NCBI RefSeq assembly: GCF_000513115.1
Contig: NZ_BAUU01000004.1
Location: forward strand, 62,001-126,000
Reading direction: 5' to 3'
Length of the DNA: 64,000 nucleotides
From: Halalkalibacter hemicellulosilyticusJCM 9152
Lineage (GTDB): Bacteria; Bacillota; Bacilli; Bacillales; Bacillaceae_D
The notes under the pieces are model-generated. The model was not told the origin of the DNA. It ran no database searches and saw only the letters and a program-made list of their open reading frames with translations. Positions 26,442-35,149 of this stretch are shown here, piece by piece. A program made the translations under genes and the position numbers. Position 1 is the stretch's first letter; each line of letters begins with the position of its first letter.

Positions 26442-26605
26442 AGTAAAGGGAGCTTCTTTCAACAAGGGATGTTTTTTCTATCATGATATTGAATTAGAAT
26501 TAATATCGAGTATATTAGAAGGAATTCTCACCTCCGTTGTTGAAGAAAGTTGTAATCATTTTTTAATAGGCAGGTTTTATCCATAGAACAAGAGGTGGTG
26601 ATTAA

Positions 26606-26986
26606 ATGAAAAACGAGAAACATATATCTATGAAATCAGCCGTTCCAATATTACGGAGCTTAGACGAACAGAAAGCAAAGGCATTTTATGTAGATTATCT
26701 TGGATTCAAGATTGCTGGAGAGCACCGGTTCGATGCAGAAATGCCACTATATATGATGCTCTATAGGGATGGGTGCATCCTCCATGTATCGGAGCATGCA
26801 GGAGATTGCCAACTCGGCGGAGCTGTTCGCATCGAAACGAATCGGTTGAAAGATTATTATGAGGAGTTACTCACTAGATGTGTGGGGAAAGCCAGACCAC
26901 GTATCGAAGAAGTGTCTTGGGGGTTTATGGAAATGTGTCTTGAAGATCCGTTTGGGAATCGGATTATTTTTTGTGAGAAATTATAG
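26606..26986 (+). CDS. VOC-family (bleomycin-resistance-like) protein
   Basis: 126 residues. SAVPILRSLDEQKAKAFYVDYLG at the start and GFMEMCLEDPFGNRIIFCEKL at the end are the two module signatures of the glyoxalase/bleomycin-resistance superfamily; the length fits a one-domain resistance-type protein that acts as a dimer. Start ATG at 26606 after AGAGGTGGTGATTAA. Whether it binds a drug is unknown. Confidence 0.85.
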   Translation: MKNEKHISMKSAVPILRSLDEQKAKAFYVDYLGFKIAGEHRFDAEMPLYMMLYRDGCILHVSEHAGDCQLGGAVRIETNRLKDYYEELLTRCVGKARPRIEEVSWGFMEMCLEDPFGNRIIFCEKL

Positions 26987-27160
26987 GTGTGTATGTATAT
27001 GTTGAAAATGAATGAGAAACTGAATCTAATTATATTGAGAACAACGATTAATTTTAATTCCAACTACTTTCTAAACGTAGATCCGAATATCGGATATACT
27101 TAAGTCCTTTATTCGAATTTTTTCTATTTGCTTTTAGAATATAGAAAGAGAGAGAAAAAT

Positions 27161-28003
27161 ATGGATAATCAAACTGGAACATTTCTTAGTAAAAGCCTTG
27201 CGAATGTACAATTAGATGTTTCCATCGCAGCTTACACAAAAGTTCCAATGTCTTGGAATGATGAAGATTATACGACTGATTTTAATAAGTTATATTTCAT
27301 TAAGGAAGGTGAAGGATACGTCAAAGTCAATAATGAGACATTTTATCCTAAACCAGGTGAGCTATATTTGCTTCCTTCAGGATCTGTACAATCCTACGGA
27401 ACCATTAATAAAAATACATTTGGAAAATATTGGTGCCACTTCACAGCCAAAATTGGGGATTTACATTTGTTTCAGCTTATGAAAACTCCTGTATTTATCA
27501 AGCCAAATCACATTGAACTAGAGGAGAAATTCCAGCAGCTAATTATGTATATACATAGTGATCATCTCTCAAGCACCTTCCGTGTTCACTCCATCTTACT
27601 AGAAATTATTGCTATATTCATTGAAAAAAGCCATCAAGTGCATTACAAAATGAATGTATCCCCTTCCTTTGAAAAATTGGACGCAATTTTAGCGTATATT
27701 GAAGAGCATTTGGACGGAAATGTGACGGTAGGGACTCTTGCACAAATGGCCAATTTCCATCCAAATTATTTTATTTCTGTTTTTAAAAATTTCACTGGTT
27801 CCTCGCCAATTCAATACATAAATCGTCGGAAAATTGAAAAAGCAAAAGAATTACTTGTTGTAAGTGAACGTACTGTATCGGCGATTTCAGAATCCGTAGG
27901 TATGGAGCTTTCTTATTTTTCTCGAATGTTTAAAGACTTAACAGGACTCTCTCCAACTTCTTTTCGAGAATTAGCAGCGAAATCCCAAATAAAACCAAAG
28001 TAG
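27161..28003 (+). CDS. AraC-family regulator with cupin domain
   Basis: 280 residues from the ATG at 27161. An in-frame start at 27128 exists but has no ribosome binding site. Cupin-like sensor at residues about 25-130 (KLYFIKEGEGYVKVNNETFY, GELYLLPSGSVQSYG) and a C-terminal AraC double helix-turn-helix (TLAQMANFHPNYFISVFKN; SESVGMELSYFSRMFKDLTG). It converges with the PhyH-HEAT gene; their stop codons are 2 bases apart. Target unknown, but the neighbouring oxygenase is a candidate. Confidence 0.85.
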   Translation: MDNQTGTFLSKSLANVQLDVSIAAYTKVPMSWNDEDYTTDFNKLYFIKEGEGYVKVNNETFYPKPGELYLLPSGSVQSYGTINKNTFGKYWCHFTAKIGDLHLFQLMKTPVFIKPNHIELEEKFQQLIMYIHSDHLSSTFRVHSILLEIIAIFIEKSHQVHYKMNVSPSFEKLDAILAYIEEHLDGNVTVGTLAQMANFHPNYFISVFKNFTGSSPIQYINRRKIEKAKELLVVSERTVSAISESVGMELSYFSRMFKDLTGLSPTSFRELAAKSQIKPK

Positions 28004-28005
28004 GT

Positions 28006-29421
28006 TTACGGATAAAACGGATTTGCTGGCGTTGTAGTAGGACACCATCTTGAGTCAAATAAGAACGTAATTAGTGCTTTGTTTGCTTGCTCTGTCCCAA
28101 TATAACGCAGAGCTTCTGCTGCATGAGCGCGTACATATCGATTTTTGTCTTGTAAGGCGATTCTCAATTGAGGAACAGCTGATTCTGCCGGCGCACCGAT
28201 TCTGCATATAGAAAGACCTGCCATAAAACGAACTTGTGAATCCTCGTCTTGTAAGCAATGGATCAATCCATCTACAGCTTCCTTAACAGGATGACCGATC
28301 ATTCCAAGTGCTTCTGCAACAGATCGGCGAATCAAGACAGAATAATGGTCTAATAATCGATTTAAAGCAGGAACAGCTTCAGCTGCCATATGCCTATGTT
28401 CACTAAGAGCAAAAATAGCGCGAATGACAGTTGCGGTTCGACTATCATCTAATGCGAGGATTAATCCTGGTATGGCATCTTTTCCTGCAATTGATAACCC
28501 GTACGCAGCCAGCCTTGATACATTGCCATTTTCATGTTGCAACGCGGTTAATAGGCTTTGGACGCCATACTTCCCACAGGAGGCTAATTCATAAGCGGCA
28601 TTTAAGGCAATTGGTTCATAATTATTCTCTAACATGCTAAGTTTATTTTCCACAATTTTAGACGTGTGCGTGGCTGTTTTGGCCATGCTGCCCAATTTCC
28701 CCGATAACCAATTCCATGTTTCTTCCCACATCACATCATGCTGAGCAAATAATAAGCTTGTTGCTTCAGGAAGCCTCCACGTACTTTCAACATTATTCCA
28801 ACTCGGCTTTGTCGGTGCTTTTGTACGCATAAACTCAAACTTTAGCATAAAGCGAGGATTTCCAAGCGTATTTGAAGTTGCACGGTGCCAAATATCATAG
28901 TGAATTAATGCAAAGGTACCTACTTCTCCAGACGCTAACACCTCCTGATCCAATTCGTCAGCATCAAAAACACGTGAATCGTAATTCTGGGTGCCAGGCA
29001 GGATTCCAGTTGGTCCCAACTCCGCTGGTGTATCCTGTGGGAAATACATGATCATCGCCCACCATGGATGATGATTTCGCATTCGATTGTAGCCCCAATA
29101 GCTGTCTTTATGCCATTCGCCGGGTACTGAAGATGCATTATAATGTCCATGTCGATGTGCATGCAGCATATAATCTGGTCCAAGCACGCTTGTCAATGCT
29201 CCAGTAATAACCGGGTGTTCAAAAACTCGTTGGAGCTCGGTTACTCTAGGTAATAAGTTATTTCCTGGATTGCCTTCCTCCTCGTAGACATTTAATAACT
29301 GATCATTTAATTTTTCATGAAATTCCTTAGAAAAATCAGTTTTTAATATAAGAAAGCCATCTGTAATAAATTTTCTCATCAGCTCATCTGTTAATAAAAG
29401 TGGATTGTTTTGTTCTGCCAT
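28006..29421 (-). CDS. PhyH-type Fe(II)/2-oxoglutarate dioxygenase fused to HEAT repeats
   Basis: 471 residues. Residues about 10-260 form a phytanoyl-CoA dioxygenase domain with the iron triad His104-x-Asp106 (EWHKDSYWG) and His179 (IWHRATSN); Arg190 is a likely 2-oxoglutarate ligand. Residues about 265-460 are HEAT/PBS-lyase-like helical repeats (for example ALNAAYELASCGKYGVQSLL and AVDGLIHCLQDEDSQVRFMA), a protein-binding scaffold. The ATG at 29421 has AAAGGAGG ten bases upstream; the in-frame ATG eight codons earlier lies before that site. Substrate unknown. Divergent from a Zur-box-controlled importer 254 bases away. Confidence 0.85.
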   Translation of the reverse strand: MAEQNNPLLLTDELMRKFITDGFLILKTDFSKEFHEKLNDQLLNVYEEEGNPGNNLLPRVTELQRVFEHPVITGALTSVLGPDYMLHAHRHGHYNASSVPGEWHKDSYWGYNRMRNHHPWWAMIMYFPQDTPAELGPTGILPGTQNYDSRVFDADELDQEVLASGEVGTFALIHYDIWHRATSNTLGNPRFMLKFEFMRTKAPTKPSWNNVESTWRLPEATSLLFAQHDVMWEETWNWLSGKLGSMAKTATHTSKIVENKLSMLENNYEPIALNAAYELASCGKYGVQSLLTALQHENGNVSRLAAYGLSIAGKDAIPGLILALDDSRTATVIRAIFALSEHRHMAAEAVPALNRLLDHYSVLIRRSVAEALGMIGHPVKEAVDGLIHCLQDEDSQVRFMAGLSICRIGAPAESAVPQLRIALQDKNRYVRAHAAEALRYIGTEQANKALITFLFDSRWCPTTTPANPFYP

Positions 29422-29607
29422 TCTCTCATTGCCTCCTTTTATCATTTGTCTAACACTTCACGATTATTATAAAAGAGCTAAAATTAGAAAAACATTAAGA
29501 AAATTCATTTAAATTTACACAATACTAAGGTGTTTCCTTTAAAGGGATTCTGGTACATGCCCATTAAAGTGAGAAAAAATCATATTTATCTATTAAAATC
29601 ATAACCC

Positions 29608-29656
29608 TTGTAAAATCGTAATCATTACGATATGATGTAAAACGTAATTATTACGA
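29608..29656 (+). promoter_or_regulatory. Promoter with two tandem Zur-like operators
   Basis: TCGTAATCATTACGA at 29616-29630 is a perfect 7-1-7 palindrome and equals the Bacillus Zur box as I know it. A second copy, CGTAATTATTACG, lies at 29643-29655, 26 bases on centre to centre. A -35-like TTGTAA (29608-29613) and TATGAT (29631-29636) with 17-base spacing flank the first box exactly, so a bound repressor would block RNA polymerase. The importer gene starts at 29675. Confidence 0.8.
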
Positions 29657-29674
29657 ACTGGGGGAATTTACACG

Positions 29675-31243
29675 ATGACAAGTTTGAATGATACTCTTTT
29701 TCTTGGACTTTTTAAGAAAACTGTTATTATAGTAGGAATTTTTTTAATATGCGCTGGTTTTTTAGCAGCTTGTGGGGACACATCGACGAGTACAGAAGGA
29801 GAGGGAGAGAATAAGCATATTGATTTTCTCTATAATTTCTCTACTAATTCGTTAGATCCTCATGTGGACTCAAGTTATGTTCCATTAAGAGCGGGGATTA
29901 CGGAAACATTAGTAAAATTAGATGAAGAAAATTTAACGATTGCACCATGGTTAGCTGAGAGCTGGGAAGGCGAGGATGGTATCAATTGGACGATTCACCT
30001 TCGCGATAATGTGACATTCCATAATGGAAATAAAATGGATGCCAACGCAGTCAAGGCTTCACTTGAACGTGCCATTGAAGAGAATGTTGTGATGAAAAAT
30101 GCATTGAAAATCGATGAAATAGAAGCAGATGGCTACACATTACATATTTCAACGACTCAACAATTTCCGGAGTTTATATCAGAGCTTGTTAATCCGAACG
30201 TGGCCATTATTGATGTGACAGAAGAGGATGTTATTAATAAACCAATTGGAACAGGGCCGTTTGTATTAGAGTCCTTTGCTCCGGGAAGTAGACTTCATTT
30301 AACACGTTTCGATGATTATTGGGATGGTGTTTCAATGCTTGACTCTGTTACATTTTCATTTAATGAGGATGCTAATGCCCGTTCGTTTGCATTAAAGTCT
30401 GGAGAAGTTGATATTGTCTATCGTCCAGAGGTAGAGAGTCTTGAATCTTTGGAGGAGATGGGAGAGATTAAAGTAGAATCGACAGCAACATTCCGGGTTC
30501 ATCAAATAACGATGAATATGCAAAGAGAGAGTATCCAGGATGTTCATGTTCGTCGAGCGATCGATGCGTTGATTAATCGCCAACAAATTGTCGATACGAT
30601 TCTTCTTGGTCATGCCGAAGCGGCTGAAGGGCCATTTTTACCTTCTTTGCCTTTTGCCCCTTCATACGAAGAGCGTCAATCAGGTTCTGATGCAGCGATT
30701 GCATATTTAGAGGAAGCAGGATATACGCTTGAAGATGGGATCATGCAAAAAGACGGGGAACCGCTACAATTTACGTTATTAACTTATAGCGCAAGAGCAG
30801 ATCTACCATTAATCGCTCAAGTATTTCAATCAGATGCAAAACAAATTGGCATTGATGTAGAGATTCGTCAAATCGATACTCCAGAAGACTATATGGCATC
30901 TAACCGTGATTGGGATTTGGCTACATACAGCAATTTAACGGCTCCTCGTGGTGATGCGGGGTATTATTTGAATGCGACTTATCACCCAACTGGGGCGTTA
31001 AATTTCAGTGGTGTCGAAAATCCTGAGCTAACAGAAATGATCGATGAGCTTAATCAAACGGTTTATCAAGAAGATCGCGCCATTCTTGCGGAACGTATAG
31101 CTGATTATGTAAATGAAAATATGATTAATTCCTTTGTATTACACCCTTCGACCATTGTTGCTTATAACGAAGACAAAGTTGAAAATTGGGTGACAACGAA
31201 AAGTGAGTATTACATGATTACGAATCTATTGGATGTGAAGTAA
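29675..31243 (+). CDS. Nickel/peptide-type ABC substrate-binding lipoprotein (NikA/CntA-like)
   Basis: 522 residues with a membrane-spanning signal sequence and lipobox LAAC (near residue 33). The rest follows family 5 solute-binding proteins (oligopeptide, nickel, metallophore): ETLVKLDEENLTIAPWLAESWE, VTFHNGNKMDANAVKASLE and KPIGTGPFVLESFAPGSRL-type segments. GGGGGAATTTACACG precedes the ATG. It is the first gene of a five-gene importer. The Zur-like operators upstream point to zinc or a zinc-metallophore complex as cargo; that is inference from regulation, since family 5 proteins bind diverse ligands. Confidence 0.88.
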   Translation: MTSLNDTLFLGLFKKTVIIVGIFLICAGFLAACGDTSTSTEGEGENKHIDFLYNFSTNSLDPHVDSSYVPLRAGITETLVKLDEENLTIAPWLAESWEGEDGINWTIHLRDNVTFHNGNKMDANAVKASLERAIEENVVMKNALKIDEIEADGYTLHISTTQQFPEFISELVNPNVAIIDVTEEDVINKPIGTGPFVLESFAPGSRLHLTRFDDYWDGVSMLDSVTFSFNEDANARSFALKSGEVDIVYRPEVESLESLEEMGEIKVESTATFRVHQITMNMQRESIQDVHVRRAIDALINRQQIVDTILLGHAEAAEGPFLPSLPFAPSYEERQSGSDAAIAYLEEAGYTLEDGIMQKDGEPLQFTLLTYSARADLPLIAQVFQSDAKQIGIDVEIRQIDTPEDYMASNRDWDLATYSNLTAPRGDAGYYLNATYHPTGALNFSGVENPELTEMIDELNQTVYQEDRAILAERIADYVNENMINSFVLHPSTIVAYNEDKVENWVTTKSEYYMITNLLDVK

Positions 31244-31244
31244 A

Positions 31245-32189
31245 TTGTTATCCATTCTTACACGGAAATTTCTTGAAGTTCTCTTTTTCATCATGTTTAT
31301 CACTTTTATTAGCTTCTTGTTTATTCGGCTTACTCCTGGTGATCCGGTGTTGACGATTTTAAATGTTGATGAACTTTCGGTGAGCCAAGAGCAAGTGGAA
31401 GCATTACGAGAGGATATGGGGTTTAATAAGCCGTTGCTCATTCAATATGGGCATTGGCTTCTTAATTTTGTCCAACTTGATTTCGGTCATTCCTATGCTA
31501 CAGGTCAACCTGTCATGGATATGATCATGATGGGACTTCCAGCCACTCTAGAATTAACAGTAGGCTCGCTTATTGTCATGTTGGCGATAGCGGTCCCACT
31601 AGGCTCAGTATCAGCGCTGTATCGCAATAGTTGGATTGACCAGGTAAGCAGGTTGCTTTCCATATTCGGTGCTGCAATTCCTAGCTTTTGGCTGGGGCTC
31701 ATTTTTATTGATTTATTTGGTGTGCGCCTTAATTGGTTGCCTACAATGGGCAGGGATGGTTATGTGACATTAATTCTACCTGCTCTCACCCTTGGACTCG
31801 CTATTTCAAGTGTTTACGTACGTTTGTTACGTTCAAGTTTGCTAGATTCATTAAGTCAAGAATTTATACGTGCAGCAAGAGCGCGGGGATTGACAGAACG
31901 TCGTATATTCTTTGTTCATGCATTTCGACATAGTCTACCACCTGTTATTACGGTGTTTGGAGTAAGCTTAGGAAGTTTGATCGGTGGTGTTGTCGTGGTC
32001 GAAGTTCTATTTGCTTATCCAGGAATCGGAAAAATGGTCGTGGATGCGATCCGACAACGCGATTATCCTCTTATACAGGGCTACATATTGATTATGGGGG
32101 TCATCGTTTTTATGGCTAATACATGTGTTGACCTTTCTTATCGATATTTAAATCCAGAAATGAAATTAAAAGAAAGAGAGAACAGCTGA
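31245..32189 (+). CDS. ABC importer permease (NikB/OppB-like)
   Basis: 314 residues, starting at a TTG immediately after the upstream stop codon. N-terminal helix with LFIRLTPGDPV typical of OppB/DppB/NikB permeases, six helices in all, and the EAA-type loop EFIRAARARGLTERRIFFVH (about residues 206-225). Forms the channel with the next gene, which overlaps by one base. Confidence 0.9.
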   Translation: MLSILTRKFLEVLFFIMFITFISFLFIRLTPGDPVLTILNVDELSVSQEQVEALREDMGFNKPLLIQYGHWLLNFVQLDFGHSYATGQPVMDMIMMGLPATLELTVGSLIVMLAIAVPLGSVSALYRNSWIDQVSRLLSIFGAAIPSFWLGLIFIDLFGVRLNWLPTMGRDGYVTLILPALTLGLAISSVYVRLLRSSLLDSLSQEFIRAARARGLTERRIFFVHAFRHSLPPVITVFGVSLGSLIGGVVVVEVLFAYPGIGKMVVDAIRQRDYPLIQGYILIMGVIVFMANTCVDLSYRYLNPEMKLKERENS

Positions 32190-33040
32190 TGAAAGGTTTT
32201 TCGCTAAAGACGTTCAAAGGAAATAATAGACACAGTTGGCAGCTAGTTATCGTTTCCTTTTTTATTGTATTTGTGATCGCAACAGTCATTTATACATTTT
32301 TCTATTTGCGTTATGATCCGACTTTAACGAATTTAGAAGGTCGCCTTCAGAAGATTAGCTTTCAACATCCATTAGGAACCGATCATCTAGGTCGGGATGT
32401 GTTAACTAGACTTTTACTAGGTGGCCAGCAAACGATTGGATACAGTTTACTTGCACTTGTCGCGGCTGTTTTGATTGGAATTCCCTTTGGCCTTATTGCT
32501 GGATACAAACGAGGAATGATTGATCGTATTTTTATGCGCATTGCAGATGGTTTTTTAGCTTTTCCAGATACGATTGTTGCGATTGTGCTTGCTGGTCTAC
32601 TAGGAGCAGGAATTGGGAACCTCGTATTAGCTATTATTTTGGTGAAATGGGTGAATTATGCTAGGCTCGTGCGGAGTACAGTATTAACGGAAGTTCAAAA
32701 AGAGTATGTACTCGTTGCGCGAATTAATGGATTGCCGGCCTCTACGATTATGAGTAAGCACCTGTTACCGCACATTGTAGGCCATGTGCTTGTCATGGGC
32801 AGTCTTGATCTTGGGAAAATTATATTACTCATTTCAGCATTTTCGTATATTGGTCTAGGCGCTCAGCCGCCAACTCCTGAATGGGGAGCAATGTTAAACG
32901 ATTCACGTCCTTATTTCCAATCGATGCCTGAATTAATGATTTATCCAGGTCTTGCGATTGTCATTGTCGTATTGATATCCAATATGGTAGGCGATTATTT
33001 TCGAGATCGCTTTGATGTGAAAAAGGAGGTTCGGCAATGA
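32189..33040 (+). CDS. ABC importer permease (NikC/OppC-like)
   Basis: 283 residues. HPLGTDHLGRDVLTRLLLGG, the hallmark of OppC/DppC/NikC permeases, at about residues 63-82; EAA-type loop EYVLVARINGLPASTIMSKH near 172-191; ends with NMVGDYFRDRFDVK. TGATG junction with the upstream permease and ATGA overlap with the downstream ATPase indicate translational coupling. Confidence 0.9.
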   Translation: MKGFSLKTFKGNNRHSWQLVIVSFFIVFVIATVIYTFFYLRYDPTLTNLEGRLQKISFQHPLGTDHLGRDVLTRLLLGGQQTIGYSLLALVAAVLIGIPFGLIAGYKRGMIDRIFMRIADGFLAFPDTIVAIVLAGLLGAGIGNLVLAIILVKWVNYARLVRSTVLTEVQKEYVLVARINGLPASTIMSKHLLPHIVGHVLVMGSLDLGKIILLISAFSYIGLGAQPPTPEWGAMLNDSRPYFQSMPELMIYPGLAIVIVVLISNMVGDYFRDRFDVKKEVRQ

Positions 33041-33837
33041 TTCTAGCCATTGATCATGTAACGATTAGTAGTCAAAAAAAGAAAATTGTTGACGAAGTTT
33101 CCTTGTCTGTTCATAAAGGTGAGTGGTATGCAATTGTTGGGCAAAGCGGAAGTGGAAAAAGTCTGCTTTCGCAAGCGATTGGTCAAATGCTACCGAATAA
33201 CATGCATGCTGAGGGCAAAATTCAGTTTCAAGAACACGATTTATTGTCACTACCAGCTAAACAAATGCAAAGTATAAGAGGGAATAAGTTATCTTATATT
33301 TTTCAAGACTATCAAGGTTCATTTACGCCTTTTCGGACGATTAGCCAGCATTTTAATGAGTATTTGAAGTCGCGCGGGTTATCATCAGCAAAGAATAGAG
33401 AAGAGTTGGCGCTTAAGGCGATTGAGTCTGTTGGATTAGATGAATCGTTGTACCAACAGTATCCGTTCCAGCTAAGTGGAGGCCAACTGCAGCGTGCGTC
33501 TATTGCGTTGGCTCTTCTTTTGTCTCCGGAATTGGTCATTGCTGATGAAGTGACAACGGCTCTTGATAGCGTATCTGGTCACCGTATTTTAGAATTGCTT
33601 GCTAAGAAGCAAAAAGAAACAGGGTGTGCGATTTTATTTATTACTCATGATTGGCGTCATGTCAGACGCTACGCGAACCGTATAGCTGTCATGAAAGAAG
33701 GGAAAATAGTGGAAGCAGGTGGAAAGCATCGTATTCTTGACCATCCGCAGCATGAATATACGAAACAATTAATTAAAGCTGCGCCTGTGTTTGGAAATAG
33801 TCTTCCATCTGGTTTGCAGAAGGTGGATAATGAATGA
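33037..33837 (+). CDS. ABC importer ATPase 1 (NikD/OppD-like)
   Basis: 266 residues. Walker A GQSGSGKSLL, Q-loop QDYQGSF, signature LSGGQLQRASIAL, Walker B LVIADEVTTALD and the His switch in ITHDW. The Walker B catalytic residue is Glu in ADEVT, so it should be active. Overlaps the permease gene upstream and the second ATPase gene downstream by 4 bases each. Length is that of the shorter NikD type rather than OppD. Confidence 0.9.
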   Translation: MILAIDHVTISSQKKKIVDEVSLSVHKGEWYAIVGQSGSGKSLLSQAIGQMLPNNMHAEGKIQFQEHDLLSLPAKQMQSIRGNKLSYIFQDYQGSFTPFRTISQHFNEYLKSRGLSSAKNREELALKAIESVGLDESLYQQYPFQLSGGQLQRASIALALLLSPELVIADEVTTALDSVSGHRILELLAKKQKETGCAILFITHDWRHVRRYANRIAVMKEGKIVEAGGKHRILDHPQHEYTKQLIKAAPVFGNSLPSGLQKVDNE

Positions 33838-34593
33838 GTATGCTTACTGTCAAAAATGTAAAGAAAACATATAAAGATGGACATCCAGCTGTAAACAATG
33901 TTTCATTTGAATTGAAAAAGGGTGAATGCTTAGGCTTAGTTGGTGAAAGTGGTTGTGGAAAAAGTACATTAGCTCGTTGCATACTTCGGGTTGAATCGAT
34001 TGATAGTGGTGCGATCTATTTTAAGGAACAGGCGATTGAACAGCTGAATGAGCGACAGCTAAGACCATTCCGGAAAAACATCCAAATCGTGCTTCAAAAT
34101 CCAACTGCTGCTCTCAATCCTAAACTAAAAATAAAAGATTCTTTGTTAGACCCTTACATCCAGTATCAAAATGAACTGACATTAACTCATTTTTCCTACA
34201 GCTCAAAGGATGCCTTCGTAAAGCAGCTTCTTGAGGCTGTTAGTTTACCAGCATCTATCCAATCGTTATCCTCATGAAATTAGTGGGGGACAAAGACAGC
34301 GGGTAACCATTGCCCGGGCTATCAGCATTGAACCAGATCTCATTGTTTTAGATGAACCGACAGCAAGCCTTGATGTGATTTCACAAGGAGAGGTTCTGAA
34401 TCTATTGAAGGAGCTTCAAACAACATTACAGCTATCCTATTTGTTTATTTCACATGACCTCGCAGCAGTAAGTCAAATGAGTCAGCGGATTATGGTGATG
34501 AAGAATGGGAAATTGCTCGATCAATTTAGTCAGATTGACCTTTTCGACGAAGAGCGCCATCCTTATACGAAGGAACTGATTTCGATTTTTTAA
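33834..34593 (+). pseudogene. ABC importer ATPase 2 (NikE/OppF-like), frameshifted
   Basis: Frame one (33834-34277) gives Walker A GESGCGKSTLA and the Q-loop VLQNPTAAL, then runs out as LPASIQSLSS. The rest resumes in another frame from about 34259 as NRYPHEISGGQRQRVTIARA, with Walker B LIVLDEPTASLD, SHDLAAVSQM and ends at 34593. Loss of two bases (or gain of one) near 34256-34260 explains it; relatives read like LP-five residues-RYPHE, which favours a two-base loss. The intact protein would be about 253 residues. Every motif on both sides is well kept, so the lesion is recent or a sequencing error. If real, the importer would need another ATPase. Confidence 0.85.
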
Positions 34594-35027
34594 TGGTGTA
34601 GGAGATGAAAAGGGATAAAAGTAATAAGTATTAATACGATGGAATAAATATTTTGTTTGGTTGGTTTATTATGGGTTTCTTAGGAGAATTAACGTGACCA
34701 GTCTTTCTACTGTATATGTAGCTAGTCTCTAGTTTGATTTGGCTCGTCGTCTTTCAAATGTATTCGTGTGATTGAAAGTAACTGGGGAGTGGTACTGGTT
34801 GCGGAAAAAGCAAAATGTGATTACGAAAATTAGTGGAAAAGAATAAAATAGATTTACAGTCTAGAGTCGTTGTGAAAAGAAACGACTCTTTTTTGCATTC
34901 CTCAAACGCCACGAACATCGACACCTTCTATATAAGTGACGTTGAACGATGAAAAAAGACTTAACCTCAATAGGATTTTTGGGATGGATATATGGTTAAA
35001 AGCTATAGTTTCTGTCATGAATCACAA

Positions 35028-35041
35028 TGTAAACCCTTACA
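35028..35041 (+). promoter_or_regulatory. cre-like palindrome ahead of the sugar-binding lipoprotein gene
   Basis: TGTAAACCCTTACA: palindromic TGTAA/TTACA arms, one mismatch (CC for CG) to the CcpA consensus, 109 bases before the start codon. Confidence 0.5.
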
Positions 35042-35078
35042 TTATTCTATGTTCGGATAACATCATTCTATTTATTTT

Positions 35079-35092
35079 TAGTTAATTAACTA
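35079..35092 (+). promoter_or_regulatory. 14-bp palindrome, candidate operator
   Basis: TAGTTAATTAACTA is a perfect palindrome 58 bases before the binding-protein start, in an AT-rich promoter region. It shares GTTAA/TTAAC with the palindrome ahead of the LacI gene at 39546, so the same regulator might bind both. Confidence 0.35.
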
Positions 35093-35149
35093 GTAAAATT
35101 TTAGTTATATTATATATTTTAACAAAAATATAATTATAGGAGGGTTAAA

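Larger units (their letters stand above)
34594..35149 (+). other. Gap with terminator between the two importer operons
   Basis: No gene seen. A perfect 9-bp terminator AGAGTCGTT/AACGACTCT followed by TTTTTT lies at 34863-34895. The last 120 bases carry the cre-like site and the palindrome listed separately. Confidence 0.7.

Noticed and set aside
26442-26605. Possible remnant coding sequence between GNAT and VOC genes
   Set aside because: No start with a ribosome binding site and no recognisable family pattern.
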